DNA from: a virus
Virus record (IMG/VR): IMGVR_UViG_3300025769_000268
Span: 1 to 41,280 of that record
Strand: one strand, 5' to 3'
DNA: 41,280 nucleotides
The stretch's first letter is position 1. Each line of letters starts with the position of its first letter. The notes under the pieces are model-generated. The model was not told the origin of the DNA. It ran no database searches and saw only the letters and a list, made by a program, of their open reading frames with translations. Shown here one piece after another: positions 24,403 to 33,061 of this stretch. The position numbers and the translations under genes are program-made.

Positions 24403-26221
24403 AACTTATACATCCTTCATCTTCTAAATTGATCTTAGGTATCTTTATATTAACATTCTCAGTGTTACGTGCTGCATCAGATCTTAAATAATAAAGAGAC
24501 TTTAGTTTGTGCATACCTGCCCAGTGTACATCATTTAAGTACTGTAAGAAATCATTATGTGTATCTTGATCTGATTCTATGGGAGGAGGTTTGAAAAATA
24601 AATTTACACTTTGACTCTGACAAATATATTTCTGACGCATAGAAGCATGTTCTATAATCCATATCTGATTTATCTCTGGTGCAGTTTTAAATATTTCTTT
24701 TTGATCATCAGTCAATATATCTAAGTGCTGCACTGAGCCTTCATGTGCTGCGATGTCCTTCCATACCTCATCACGTTTCTTTTGAGTAGGCAGAAGCTCA
24801 AATAATAAATCATCTAGATATTTATTCTTAACTTTAAAACTTCCAGTCAGTGTTTTGTGTGTGTATACATTAGCCCTGATAGGCTCTATAGAAGGGCTTG
24901 TACCCCCACATATAATAGAACTAGAAGCGTTAGGAGCCACAGCAAGTAAGTGAGCGTTACGTTTATTACTACCCTTCATGTCTGGGGCTTCACCTCTTTC
25001 TTCTGCTAGTCGCTTAGATGCTAACTCTGCCCTATCTTTAATTAAAGAAAAAGATTTATTATTAAAAGAAGAAGCATACATACTTTCAAAAGCAATGTTA
25101 TTTTTCTGCAGATAACTATGAAAACCCATAGCTCCTAAGCCTATAGACCGTTCTCTCATGGCTGAGTAGGCTGCTTTTTTATAACCTTCTTGACCTGCTA
25201 CTGAATCAATAAAGTTTTCTAATACATTATCTAGCATCGTTACAAGATCACTAATAAAGTTTTCATCTTGCGACCAATCATCATAGTACTCTAAGTTTAC
25301 ACTAGATAAGCAGCAAACGGCTGTCCTATCTTCATTAGTAGGTAAGGTTATTTCAGAGCAAAGGTTACTCTGCTTTATTTCTAAACCTAATTTCTTTTGT
25401 TCAGGGGGCAGAGCATCATTACAAGTATCAATGTTTACTATGTAAGGCTCTCCAGTTTCCATTCTAGTTTGTATTATTTGGAACCATAAATCTCTAGCCT
25501 GTACTATCTTTACTGCGGTGTTAGTCTTAGGATCTATAAGTCTCCATTCTAAATTTTCTTCTACAGCATTTAAGAACTCATTAGTTATATTGATTCCGTT
25601 GTGGAGGTTTAAACATTTTCTATTTAAGTCTCCTCCTGTAGTCTTACGCATGTTTATAAATTCTTCTACTTCTGGATGAGATATATCTAAGTATGCTGCA
25701 TAGCTACCGCGCCTAGTAATGCCTTGATTAAAAGCTAACATCTGGGAATCTACTACGTGCATGAAAGGGATAGATCCAGTAGACCTACTGCCGTTAGAAG
25801 TATCCACCCCATTGCTACGAACACTACCCCAATATCCACCAATGCCTCCACCTCCACTTGCAAGCCATATGTTCTCATCATAATGGCTAGATAAACCATC
25901 CCTAGAATCAGGTACGTAATTGAGAAAGCAGCTGATAGGTAAACCGCGAGAGGTTCCCCCGTTAGAAAGTATAGGAGTACTGAAGCTAAACCAGTGCTTA
26001 CTAGCGTAGTTGTAAAGTCTCTGTCCAAGATCGAAATCAATATGTCCCTTATAAGTAGAACCAAAAATACTGGCCCTTGCAAAAGCTTGTTGAGCATGGG
26101 TTTCTCCTTCCCATAAGTATCTGTCTATAATAGTTTGCTTACTAAAATTATTTAATGTTACATCCTTATCGTAATCAATATGAATACCTAAGTATGGCTG
26201 CACTCCAATTTTATCAGTCAT
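24392..26221 (-). CDS. nrdA: Ribonucleotide reductase class I, large (alpha) subunit
   Basis: It reduces ribonucleoside diphosphates to deoxy forms with NrdB. Catalytic residues are visible: C98 in LPISCFLN and C303 in the ICxLSS-like VCCLSSVNL (redox pair), N286, C288 and E290 in SNLCSEI (active site), Y577-Y578 in LKSLYYLRS (radical path), and a C-terminal CISC (C604, C607) for re-reduction. PNASSSIICGG is the phosphate-binding loop. At 609 residues it lacks the N-terminal ATP-cone, so overall activity control by dATP is probably lost, as in many phage enzymes. The start overlaps the end of the DUF3310 gene by 8 bases. The thiol donor is probably a host thioredoxin or glutaredoxin. Confidence 0.95.
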   Translation of the reverse strand: MTDKIGVQPYLGIHIDYDKDVTLNNFSKQTIIDRYLWEGETHAQQAFARASIFGSTYKGHIDFDLGQRLYNYASKHWFSFSTPILSNGGTSRGLPISCFLNYVPDSRDGLSSHYDENIWLASGGGGIGGYWGSVRSNGVDTSNGSRSTGSIPFMHVVDSQMLAFNQGITRRGSYAAYLDISHPEVEEFINMRKTTGGDLNRKCLNLHNGINITNEFLNAVEENLEWRLIDPKTNTAVKIVQARDLWFQIIQTRMETGEPYIVNIDTCNDALPPEQKKLGLEIKQSNLCSEITLPTNEDRTAVCCLSSVNLEYYDDWSQDENFISDLVTMLDNVLENFIDSVAGQEGYKKAAYSAMRERSIGLGAMGFHSYLQKNNIAFESMYASSFNNKSFSLIKDRAELASKRLAEERGEAPDMKGSNKRNAHLLAVAPNASSSIICGGTSPSIEPIRANVYTHKTLTGSFKVKNKYLDDLLFELLPTQKKRDEVWKDIAAHEGSVQHLDILTDDQKEIFKTAPEINQIWIIEHASMRQKYICQSQSVNLFFKPPPIESDQDTHNDFLQYLNDVHWAGMHKLKSLYYLRSDAARNTENVNIKIPKINLEDEGCISCEG

Positions 26222-26537
26222 GAATATTCTTTCCTATTTCTTGTATAAGTTTCTGAAGATACCACTGGGCTTTCTTTAAATCTTTTATTTTATCTTTGTA
26301 TCTGTATCGCCATACATATTTTATTACGTTACCACGTAAGTAACCTTCATACTCTTCTTTAGTTGAAGCAGCTTCAATAGCTTCAATACATTCTACCTTA
26401 CCATTATTATAATGTACTGGGTGATTTACATCATCTTTTTTTAAAGTTAAAGGTTTATCTTTATCAAACCCTTGACCTAACCTATAACTATTAGCTACGC
26501 TACTCCATTCTTCAGGTGTTACATCATCAATGCTCAT
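26214..26537 (-). CDS. DUF3310 protein
   Basis: The 107-residue protein has the DUF3310 signature: VNHPVHYNNGKVECIEAIEA (about residues 38-57), then YLRGNVIKYVWRYRYKDKI (about 68-86) and KAQWYLQKLI. Such proteins are common in T7-like and Staphylococcus phages and are sometimes compared to the T7 gp1.7 nucleotide kinase; the activity is not established for this family. The gene sits directly upstream of nrdA and overlaps it, which fits a nucleotide-metabolism role. ATG has AGGAG shortly upstream. Confidence 0.85.
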   Translation of the reverse strand: MSIDDVTPEEWSSVANSYRLGQGFDKDKPLTLKKDDVNHPVHYNNGKVECIEAIEAASTKEEYEGYLRGNVIKYVWRYRYKDKIKDLKKAQWYLQKLIQEIGKNIHD

Positions 26538-26545
26538 AGTATCTC

Positions 26546-27034
26546 CTATTCACTTTCAATATTTAAAGTATTATCTTTACGGTAATTCATATCTACCCAC
26601 TCACTAGGTAAAGAATCTTCACTGTACCATTTAAAGTTATTGGCAGAAGCCCACTCACCATGACTTCTTTTAGTGCCATCTTTCCTGCGTTTAGCTTGTG
26701 GCATTGGAGAAGATGGGTTGGCAAACAAAAAGACTAGCTCCGTGTTAGGAGGTAATGCTTTGTTAATCCAGATGTATTTACTGTACTCAGCAAAATCCCA
26801 GAACCTACCTTTAGCTTCTAAAAGAATTATTTGATTACCCATTATCCTAACGAAGTCAGGCTCGTACACATGCTCTATTATATAAGCTACTTCTTTAGTA
26901 TGATGCTTCCATTCTTTTAGCAATCCCTTGTGTAGATCATGTTCCCAATTAGAATCATAGCTAGGAGGGACATTCTTTTCTTTAGGTCGTTTAACTCTAG
27001 GTTTTCTAAAGCCCTTACGAATTGTTTTTTTCAA
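26546..27034 (-). CDS. T7 endonuclease I-like Holliday-junction resolvase (162 aa)
   Basis: It cleaves branched DNA such as four-way junctions before packaging. Motifs match T7 endonuclease I in order: SNWEHDL (E31), VYEPDF (D60), LLEAKGRFW (E73, K75), then a LVFLFANPSSPM strand, HGEWA and LPSEWV. Spacing D60-E73-K75 is that of the family active site. The N terminus is basic (KKTIRKGFRKPRVKRPKEK). The frame has a TAA two codons before a TTG at 27034 and no ATG before the active site, so the start is probably TTG, which lacks a good ribosome site; coupling to the overlapping upstream gene may compensate. It belongs to the DNA-processing block. Confidence 0.88.
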   Translation of the reverse strand: MKKTIRKGFRKPRVKRPKEKNVPPSYDSNWEHDLHKGLLKEWKHHTKEVAYIIEHVYEPDFVRIMGNQIILLEAKGRFWDFAEYSKYIWINKALPPNTELVFLFANPSSPMPQAKRRKDGTKRSHGEWASANNFKWYSEDSLPSEWVDMNYRKDNTLNIESE

Positions 27035-27293
27035 TGTCTTTTAACCTCACTGTGGCTACATCTATATGAGTTCTACGCACTAAGGTTTTTATTTTTTTAA
27101 CAGTCCATTTAAAAGAGTAAGCACTAAGTTTAAATTGATTGTTAGCAAAGAGGTGTGTTTGTGGAGATAAATAAGAAAGAATATTATTCTCATTAACATT
27201 CTCTGATTCATCTTTAGACACTAAACCTTTAAACCATTCAACTAAAATAACTTTAGATTGTTTCCGTATCTTCTTGCAAAGCTTGGAATTCAT
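27015..27293 (-). CDS. Small basic hypothetical protein (92 aa)
   Basis: A strong GGAGG site precedes the ATG, lying inside the end of the upstream exonuclease gene; the two frames overlap by 41 bases. The product is basic (MNSKLCKKIRKQSKVILVEW, then SFKWTVKKIKTLVRRTHI) with a FANNQFKLSAYSFKW centre. This looks like a small nucleic-acid-binding phage protein, but no family is recognised. Its end overlaps the endonuclease I gene by 20 bases. Confidence 0.6.
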   Translation of the reverse strand: MNSKLCKKIRKQSKVILVEWFKGLVSKDESENVNENNILSYLSPQTHLFANNQFKLSAYSFKWTVKKIKTLVRRTHIDVATVRLKDIEKNNS

Positions 27294-28146
27294 GATCTAC
27301 CTCCTGTACTTTAGGCTCTACTACAATTTTTGTTAGAAAAGAAAAACCTTTTGAGTATTGAAATACTCTCAAGCCTTTTCCATTATTAGAGTTCTCATAA
27401 CATTTAAATTTATGAGGACACCAAGCGCAGTTCTTATGTAATTTTTCATTGCCCTTTACGCCATCTGGTACAGTATCATAACAGTAATCTTCAGGGGGCG
27501 CGTCTTTTGAAAGAGCAATCTTTAGATTTTTTATTTTATTTTTTATATTAGGTTTGTCTAAATCCTCTGGCTGATAAAAACATAGCTCACCATTTTCTTT
27601 ATTGATAACTAGTAGCCCTCCATTACTAGTACCTTCTGATTCTTCGTACCCTGCAAGCTGTCCTAAGTATCCAAAGGGATCGTCATCTCTCAGTGTTCCG
27701 TTTTTAAATTTGTTGAATGCAAAACCAGACGCAGTTTTTATATCTACAACTTCATCATCTATGATGCAGTCTATGTGTCCAGTTATGCTATCAACTACAA
27801 CTTGTTTTTGTTCTCCAGTTATATCGTGTCCAGATATAACAACAAAAAGTTTAACTAGTTCTTCTAGCATATGACCATAAAGAAACTTGATCTGCGTAGA
27901 AGGATTAGTTTTAAAAGATTCTTGATCTGTAGTTTGGCTATCAAACCACAAACGTCTAGCAGGTTTACCTACATTAGACATCCGTATAGAGAAGTTAGAA
28001 TCTCTTTTAGTTGGGTTAGCCCAAGAGCGCATTACATCTTTCATAGCTTCGCCAAAGTTTTCTATCTGTTGTTCAGATATATCCAGAGGTTTGCCATCTG
28101 ATAAAGGTTCTAAAGTTTTATATATATCTTCAACTAAAGTATTCAT
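27253..28146 (-). CDS. PD-(D/E)XK exonuclease, Cas4/RecB-like (297 aa)
   Basis: The nuclease core has GHMLEELVK (H92, E95), GHIDCIIDD (D126) and VVDIKTAS (D135, K137), matching the RecB/Cas4-type PD-(D/E)XK order. A C-terminal CAWCPHKFKC (C240, C243, C249) with upstream C222 resembles the iron-sulfur cysteine cluster of Cas4 and AddB enzymes. In T7-like marine phages such a protein replaces the T7 gp6 5'-3' exonuclease and probably degrades host DNA and supports recombination. It overlaps its neighbours on both sides (4 bases with the small endonuclease gene, 41 with the 92-residue gene). Confidence 0.82.
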   Translation of the reverse strand: MNTLVEDIYKTLEPLSDGKPLDISEQQIENFGEAMKDVMRSWANPTKRDSNFSIRMSNVGKPARRLWFDSQTTDQESFKTNPSTQIKFLYGHMLEELVKLFVVISGHDITGEQKQVVVDSITGHIDCIIDDEVVDIKTASGFAFNKFKNGTLRDDDPFGYLGQLAGYEESEGTSNGGLLVINKENGELCFYQPEDLDKPNIKNKIKNLKIALSKDAPPEDYCYDTVPDGVKGNEKLHKNCAWCPHKFKCYENSNNGKGLRVFQYSKGFSFLTKIVVEPKVQEVDHEFQALQEDTETI

Positions 28147-28427
28147 ATTCTATGTTTCACAAATCTACATTTGCGACTCTTTGAATTGTAATGTAAGTAC
28201 TGTACGTTCAGTTCTTTTTGTAATGGAGTTTTTGCTGAAAGCCTCCCATCTTTATATGACTTAACGTCAATCAATTTTATTTCTCCTTTAGGACACATAG
28301 CTACAATATCTACTGGTCCAGTACAGCCACAGTTTTTAAAGACATGATAACCATTATCCCACAGCCATGTGATAGCATAATGTTCTGCCAGATCACCTAC
28401 TCTACTTGGATCGTGTTTAATCTTCAT
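28143..28427 (-). CDS. Small PD-(D/E)XK endonuclease (94 aa)
   Basis: This compact nuclease has GDLAEHYAITWLWDNGYHVF (E15 in the first helix), CTGPVDIVAM (D40) and KLIDVKSYKD (D54, K56), the E...D...DxK order of small Hjc-like and intron-associated PD-(D/E)XK enzymes. It probably acts on DNA ends or junctions. It is a second nuclease of this superfamily beside the larger exonuclease gene, to which it is coupled by ATGA. The length is at the lower limit for a complete fold, but all expected residues are present. Confidence 0.75.
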   Translation of the reverse strand: MKIKHDPSRVGDLAEHYAITWLWDNGYHVFKNCGCTGPVDIVAMCPKGEIKLIDVKSYKDGRLSAKTPLQKELNVQYLHYNSKSRKCRFVKHRI

Positions 28428-28725
28428 AAGAAATATTCTCTGTTAATTTATATTCCCAAAGGCCATAAGTTCTTCTACCTTTGGCTCTACGATCTACAGT
28501 ATGCAAACCAAATTTTTCTTTTCTAAAATCTCTTAGGTAAGCAGACACACTTGTTTCAGGTACTTCTAATTTTAAAGATATTTCTTTAAGAGTTCTCCAT
28601 TTAGAATCTTTCATTAAAGAATATACTTTATCTCGCGCAGTCTTTAATCTAGAAAAATCGTACTCAATTGTATAGGGCGATTCATTTAAAAATAAATCTC
28701 TTTGTTTTATATTAATGTGTTTCAC
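28417..28725 (-). CDS. Winged-helix DNA-binding protein (102 aa)
   Basis: Residues about 28-80 form a probable winged helix: RDKVYSLMKDSKWRTLKEIS, then LKLEVPETSVSAYLRDFRKE as the recognition helix, then a basic wing with DRRAKGRRTYGLW. This suggests binding to DNA, perhaps transcription control of phage or host genes. The start given is a GTG overlapping the polymerase stop region, where GGAG is too close to be ideal, so the exact start is uncertain. It ends 11 bases inside the small endonuclease gene. Confidence 0.7.
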   Translation of the reverse strand: MKHINIKQRDLFLNESPYTIEYDFSRLKTARDKVYSLMKDSKWRTLKEISLKLEVPETSVSAYLRDFRKEKFGLHTVDRRAKGRRTYGLWEYKLTENISYED

Positions 28726-30460
28726 TCCAGTTATCTCCTATATGATATTCACCATCTAAAGGACACTTCATATTGAAAGCAAGTCCTGCGTTTTGTATTG
28801 CTTTTATACCTAGTTCACCTACAAGTTTAGCATCTTTCTTTATAACTTCTATCTGCCATTCATCGTGTATGTTAGCTACGAAGTGAGCATCTAAATCATT
28901 GTCTATAATGTAACTGTTAAGTAGCTCTAATGCTTTCTTCATTACAATACTACCACCGCCCTGCAGTAAAGCATTGAGGGCTGAGTGTGCTGACCTAATG
29001 TATATCTTCCTACCATCTAATCCTTTAATGAAGCCTTTAGCTGATGCTCTTGTAACTCTATCTTTGAGATGTTTAAGTGATGGGAGATTATCGAGGAAAC
29101 GTTGTTTAAGTCTTTGACCATCTTGTTTGCCTCCTCCAACCACTGTTCCCAACTTCTCATTTCCTGCTCCGTATATAAAGGCATAGATGAATGTCTTCGC
29201 CTGATTTCTTGATTCAAGTCCTGCAAGGTTTTGATTAGCTGTGTGTATGTCTCCGTGTAAAATTTCATTAGTAAAGTCCTCATTATCCATATAGTGAGCA
29301 AGCATCCTTAGTTCTAATCCAGAGGCATCAATGCCTACTAGATTATAATCTTTAGGTACTGTCCAACAAGCACGACACTCTGTCCCATAAGGAGCATTAG
29401 AGTTAGGTACTTGAGCAAGGTTAGGTTCTCTATGAGTCATCCTTCCTGTGATTGTACCATTGGGATTCACAAAACCATGTACCCTATCTATACTATCTAC
29501 ATTATCTATCCAAGATTTTATCTGTGCTATTCTTTTCTGATACATAAGATAGTCAGCGATAAGCGTAGCTTGGGGTATATCTTTTATTCTTTTAAGAGTA
29601 CCCTCATCTACAATAGGTTGACCAGTAGGTGTGAACTTAGTTGGCTTCCAACCAAACTTCTTTAAGTACTCGCCAATCTGTTTACGTGAGCCTAAGTTAA
29701 ACTCTGTACGGCTTATCCTTTTTATTTCATCCTGCTCATTCAGGGAATCGTACTCATCAGAATTTAACCTATACTTAATCCCCTCGGAATCAACAGCCAT
29801 CTTAGATAGTTTACCTGCACCAGTTTTAACAGGATATAATATCAGAGTATGTTCTTCAGGTTTAAATTCCTTATGTACTTCTGCAACAGTAGCATCGAGC
29901 TTATCTTTTAATGTAGCAAGTAATAGACAGGCATGTCTAACATCAAGTAGAAAGCCCTTCTCTCTTTGCTTGTTTAAGATACCGGCAATGTTCTGTTCTA
30001 AGTTTATAGAATCTCTAGAGAACCCCTGCTTCTCTTTGCTAAGAGCATCGTACACTCTTTTGTTTAGGAGTACATCCCTCTCACAGTATGTCACCATCTC
30101 CTGAGAAAAGTGTCCATAATCATCAAACTCAATCTTAGGAAACTTTAGTCTAAAGCCCCATGATTCTAGACCATGATTGCCTTCCCGAACTGGGTTGAAT
30201 AAACGAGACAACACTAAGGTATCTACTAATGGTTTAGCAGATAAATCAATGCCAGTAAGCTTATGAATGACAGGAATGTCAAAGCCTATAATGTTGTGAC
30301 CAATAAGTTTGTCAGCCTCCTGTAACTTACTAAGTCCTTCTTGTAATGTGTTGCCATAGTAAGAGTTCAACTCCTCTGTGCTAGTATCACAAGTACTTAG
30401 ACACCATATCTTTGTAGCATCTAGACCGTCAGTTTCCACGTCGAATACTAAGGAACTCAT
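28712..30460 (-). CDS. Family A DNA polymerase with 3'-5' exonuclease (582 aa)
   Basis: This is a replicative enzyme of T7 gp5 type. Exonuclease motifs: FDVETDG (D7, E9), IGHNIIGFD (D61) and YCERD (Y125, D129). Polymerase motifs: A, GIDASGLELRML (D378); B, RNQAKTFIYAFIYGAG (R418, K422, Y426, Y430); C, NIHDEW (H532, D533, E534). The residue at the E. coli Phe762 position is Tyr426, as in T7, which lets the enzyme use dideoxynucleotides and is typical of virulent podovirus-like phages. At 582 residues it is shorter than T7 gp5 (704), so the thioredoxin-binding insert is probably absent or small. It overlaps the primase-helicase gene by 4 bases. Confidence 0.97.
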   Translation of the reverse strand: MSSLVFDVETDGLDATKIWCLSTCDTSTEELNSYYGNTLQEGLSKLQEADKLIGHNIIGFDIPVIHKLTGIDLSAKPLVDTLVLSRLFNPVREGNHGLESWGFRLKFPKIEFDDYGHFSQEMVTYCERDVLLNKRVYDALSKEKQGFSRDSINLEQNIAGILNKQREKGFLLDVRHACLLLATLKDKLDATVAEVHKEFKPEEHTLILYPVKTGAGKLSKMAVDSEGIKYRLNSDEYDSLNEQDEIKRISRTEFNLGSRKQIGEYLKKFGWKPTKFTPTGQPIVDEGTLKRIKDIPQATLIADYLMYQKRIAQIKSWIDNVDSIDRVHGFVNPNGTITGRMTHREPNLAQVPNSNAPYGTECRACWTVPKDYNLVGIDASGLELRMLAHYMDNEDFTNEILHGDIHTANQNLAGLESRNQAKTFIYAFIYGAGNEKLGTVVGGGKQDGQRLKQRFLDNLPSLKHLKDRVTRASAKGFIKGLDGRKIYIRSAHSALNALLQGGGSIVMKKALELLNSYIIDNDLDAHFVANIHDEWQIEVIKKDAKLVGELGIKAIQNAGLAFNMKCPLDGEYHIGDNWSETH

Positions 30461-32112
30461 AGCTCTTCTCCATCATCTATATAATCTTGAGAATCTACTT
30501 CTGATAGCCTACCAGTATCCTGATTGTATAGCAAATGGGTAGCCATTCCTACATCACCAGTATATCTAGATTTAAGTACACGCAGATGAGTTGTCTGAGC
30601 TTCTATAGGATCATCGGATTGTTGGTTACGTTCTAAAGCTATAACACAATCAGACAACTGAGCAATAGACTGAGAGCCTCGCAAGTGATTAAGCCCTACA
30701 GTAACCCCATTCTCATGCCCCCTGTTGCCTTCTACTCTACGCAAATGAGAAACTAGTATCATCCCTGCCCCTGTTTCTTCCACAATGGATCGAAGCCTAG
30801 TCATAATACTATCAATAGTTCTGCGCTCATCCCCCTCAGTTGATGAGGATACAAGCATATGTAAATGATCAACCACTACCCACTTACAGCCACAGCCTAT
30901 GATCATAAATCTAATCTTACTAAAGATAGCATCTATATCATTGGCCCCGAAGTGAGCATGAATCCAGACCCTGCCGTTATCATATATCCTATTGTATATA
31001 TCCTTAAGATATTGTGGGTCATGGGATTCTCTAACATGGTCTACATATAGCCTATCATTAGCTTCTATAGACATCAGACAGTCAAGTGTCCTCATGTCAT
31101 GCTCTTCTAAAGCTACGATACCTACGTTGTCCTCAGTGTTTGTGATTAGCCAATGCTCTAGTTCTCTAGTGATACTAGATTTACCTAGACCAGTACCACC
31201 TGTTAAAGTAACAAGCTCTCCTGCTCTAAGGCCATACAGCTTTTTGTTTAATCCTTCCCACGGATAAGGTACAGATTCTTTAGTCTCTCTGTTAAAGTAT
31301 TTATCTTTAAGATCTTTAGCATTGAGTACACCACTTGGAGTATATATCTTTGCGTTCCACCAAGCTGATGTATAAGCATGAGCAGACCCTTTACGTAACA
31401 TATCATTAGCATCTTTGAACTCATCAGGTAAGTTAACTATTTTAGCTTTTCCGGGAGTTAGTAATGTAGCTACTTTCTTAGCAGCTTCTTTACCTGCCTT
31501 ATCATTATCAAAGTTTATAACTACATTATCGTATTGCTCTAGAAACTCTAGCGATTGTCTAGCATCTTTGACTGCAGCGGAAGCCCCATTCTTAATAGAA
31601 ACTACAGGCCATTTAGAACCAAGCAATTCATAAGCTGCCATTGCATCACACTCACCTTCAACAAGAGTGATATACTTACCGCCAGAGGGCCAGAGTTGCT
31701 CACCAAATAAACCGCTGTCCTGTCCACTACCTTTCCATGTGAACATCTTGTTTTGTTCTCTTACTTTGTAACCTACAATTTCATTGGCTACATAGTAAGG
31801 GTAGAGATGCTTTATTATATTGCCTTTATAATCTTTTACTGCCTTAACCCCAAAGGCTTTGGCAGACTCTAAAGATATACCACGATCTGTTAAGGCTATA
31901 AACTCTCCTTCTGCATGGTTCATAGCATTATTCCTATATTGTTTTATATCCACAGGGGGTGAGGCTGTTGTTGTTTCACCATTACAAGCTCCTTCATAGT
32001 CTTTGAAATGTTTGTTACAACTAAAACAATGCCCCGATCCATCTTCATTAATGGAGACAGGATCACTGCCTCCACACTCAGGACAGGGCAAATGAAATTT
32101 GGCAAATGCCAT
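30457..32112 (-). CDS. Primase-helicase (T7 gp4-like, 551 aa)
   Basis: It synthesises primers and unwinds DNA at the fork. Order of domains: N-terminal zinc finger (C10, C13, C29, C32); TOPRIM with VEGECDAMAA (E152) and NFDNDKAG (D202, D204); linker; RecA-like helicase with Walker A GGTGLGKSS (305-313), a conserved E in IVALEEH, Walker B VVVDHLHML, and LVSHLRRVEG plus LRGSQSIAQLSD. Length matches T7 gp4 (566). AGAGGA precedes the ATG. It is upstream of and overlaps the polymerase gene, as expected for fork partners. All key motifs appear intact. Confidence 0.96.
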   Translation of the reverse strand: MAFAKFHLPCPECGGSDPVSINEDGSGHCFSCNKHFKDYEGACNGETTTASPPVDIKQYRNNAMNHAEGEFIALTDRGISLESAKAFGVKAVKDYKGNIIKHLYPYYVANEIVGYKVREQNKMFTWKGSGQDSGLFGEQLWPSGGKYITLVEGECDAMAAYELLGSKWPVVSIKNGASAAVKDARQSLEFLEQYDNVVINFDNDKAGKEAAKKVATLLTPGKAKIVNLPDEFKDANDMLRKGSAHAYTSAWWNAKIYTPSGVLNAKDLKDKYFNRETKESVPYPWEGLNKKLYGLRAGELVTLTGGTGLGKSSITRELEHWLITNTEDNVGIVALEEHDMRTLDCLMSIEANDRLYVDHVRESHDPQYLKDIYNRIYDNGRVWIHAHFGANDIDAIFSKIRFMIIGCGCKWVVVDHLHMLVSSSTEGDERRTIDSIMTRLRSIVEETGAGMILVSHLRRVEGNRGHENGVTVGLNHLRGSQSIAQLSDCVIALERNQQSDDPIEAQTTHLRVLKSRYTGDVGMATHLLYNQDTGRLSEVDSQDYIDDGEEL

Positions 32113-32124
32113 TGGCTATTCCTC

Positions 32125-32430
32125 TTATTCAATTTTAACATAGGCTTCGTTTACATCTGGTGTATCAGGATCATCAGCAATAAACTTACCATCCTCAGTC
32201 CTTGCTCTCTCAGCTATAATCTTAGTATCTAGATTACATTCTAAGTCCATGATGTCAGTTCTCAAAGCTTGTAAAGCTTCTCTCTGAATCATTACCCTAT
32301 CACTAAGATCGCCCAGTTCTCTCAAAGCTTTCTGCGCTAACCTAAATTTTAGTTTACCTTCGGAAGTGAAAAGGGAGACATCAAAGTCTCCCTCGTCACT
32401 CCTGAATATTCCATCAGGATATTTACTCAT
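32125..32430 (-). CDS. Small hypothetical protein between SSB and primase-helicase (101 aa)
   Basis: The protein starts MSKYPDGIFRSDEGDFDVSL and has a helical middle (LRELGDLSDRVMIQREALQA, then LRTDIMDLECNL), ending acidic (DDPDTPDVNEAYVKIE). No family recognised. Start overlaps the SSB stop (ATGA), and 12 bases separate it from the primase-helicase, so it is in the replication operon. Confidence 0.65.
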   Translation of the reverse strand: MSKYPDGIFRSDEGDFDVSLFTSEGKLKFRLAQKALRELGDLSDRVMIQREALQALRTDIMDLECNLDTKIIAERARTEDGKFIADDPDTPDVNEAYVKIE

Positions 32431-32858
32431 AGTTCATCTTCCTCCTCAAGTGATTCTTCTACACTAAACTCATCTCCTGCTTGATTGTATGTGACTAGAT
32501 CAAGTATCTGAACAGCCTGTAAATCAAGACCCTTGTAAGTCTGGCCCTGTCGTGTAACTTCCCACTCCTTGTATTGAACATTACCAACCGAACCATTACC
32601 AACTGATACATCTATCTCTTGCTTAGACTTATCAAATAGTTTTGGTGCAGGTCTGATCAATCCATTAGGACCATTGACCTTACGCTTAACTACAACTGCC
32701 GGACCCTCTTCCATCTGCTTTATCTTAAAGCCTCTGGATTCAAAGTCTTTTGCTGTAGCGTCATCTACTATAACATTCACCGAATATACTGGCTCATAAG
32801 TAGTGTTAGGTACAGTGATTGAAGCCCAAACTAGTGGACGATTTTTAAGTACTGCCAT
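32427..32858 (-). CDS. Single-stranded DNA-binding protein, gp2.5/DUF2815-like (143 aa)
   Basis: The start is the ATG at 32858, not the in-frame ATG at 32873, because GGAGG inside the first five codons of the longer frame is an excellent ribosome site for the second ATG (MAVLKNRPLVWASITVPNTT). The beta-rich body has VYSVNVIVDD, FDKSKQEIDVSVGNGS and QAVQILDLV. The C terminus is strongly acidic (VEESLEEEDEL), the protein-interaction tail of phage and bacterial SSBs. Coverage of ssDNA at the fork and contact with polymerase and helicase are expected. Its place at the head of the primase-helicase and polymerase cluster supports the call. Confidence 0.82.
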   Translation of the reverse strand: MAVLKNRPLVWASITVPNTTYEPVYSVNVIVDDATAKDFESRGFKIKQMEEGPAVVVKRKVNGPNGLIRPAPKLFDKSKQEIDVSVGNGSVGNVQYKEWEVTRQGQTYKGLDLQAVQILDLVTYNQAGDEFSVEESLEEEDEL

Positions 32859-32897
32859 TGTGTATACCTCCATAGGTATGTTGTTGTTAAACCGTTG

Positions 32898-33059
32898 TTA
32901 AACATTATCTTTATTATATTTATTCTTTTTGTGTTTCTCATATCCGTTTTTAGTTTCTTTATATTTATTAGATTGTACCATAGATTTGTTGAATTTACAA
33001 GCGTGTTTAGCTACAAAGTTATTTTTATTTCGTAACTCATGTGGCGATTTTCTACGCAT
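32898..33059 (-). CDS. Very basic 53-residue protein
   Basis: A short ORF begins MRRKSPHELRNKNNFVAKHA and ends KKNKYNKDNV, with over 30% Lys/Arg/His by eye. An AAAGGAA site lies upstream of the ATG. It occupies a gap between the SSB gene and a 44-residue TM ORF, all on the same strand. Small basic early proteins often bind nucleic acid; no family recognised. Confidence 0.5.
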   Translation of the reverse strand: MRRKSPHELRNKNNFVAKHACKFNKSMVQSNKYKETKNGYEKHKKNKYNKDNV

Positions 33060-33061
33060 TA

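Noticed and set aside
25753-26097. Hydrophobic 114-codon minus-strand ORF
   Set aside because: It lies wholly inside nrdA, whose active-site motifs are intact in the other frame; a shadow frame.
29631-30104. 157-codon plus-strand ORF
   Set aside because: Antisense to the polymerase gene with no ribosome site and no recognisable pattern.
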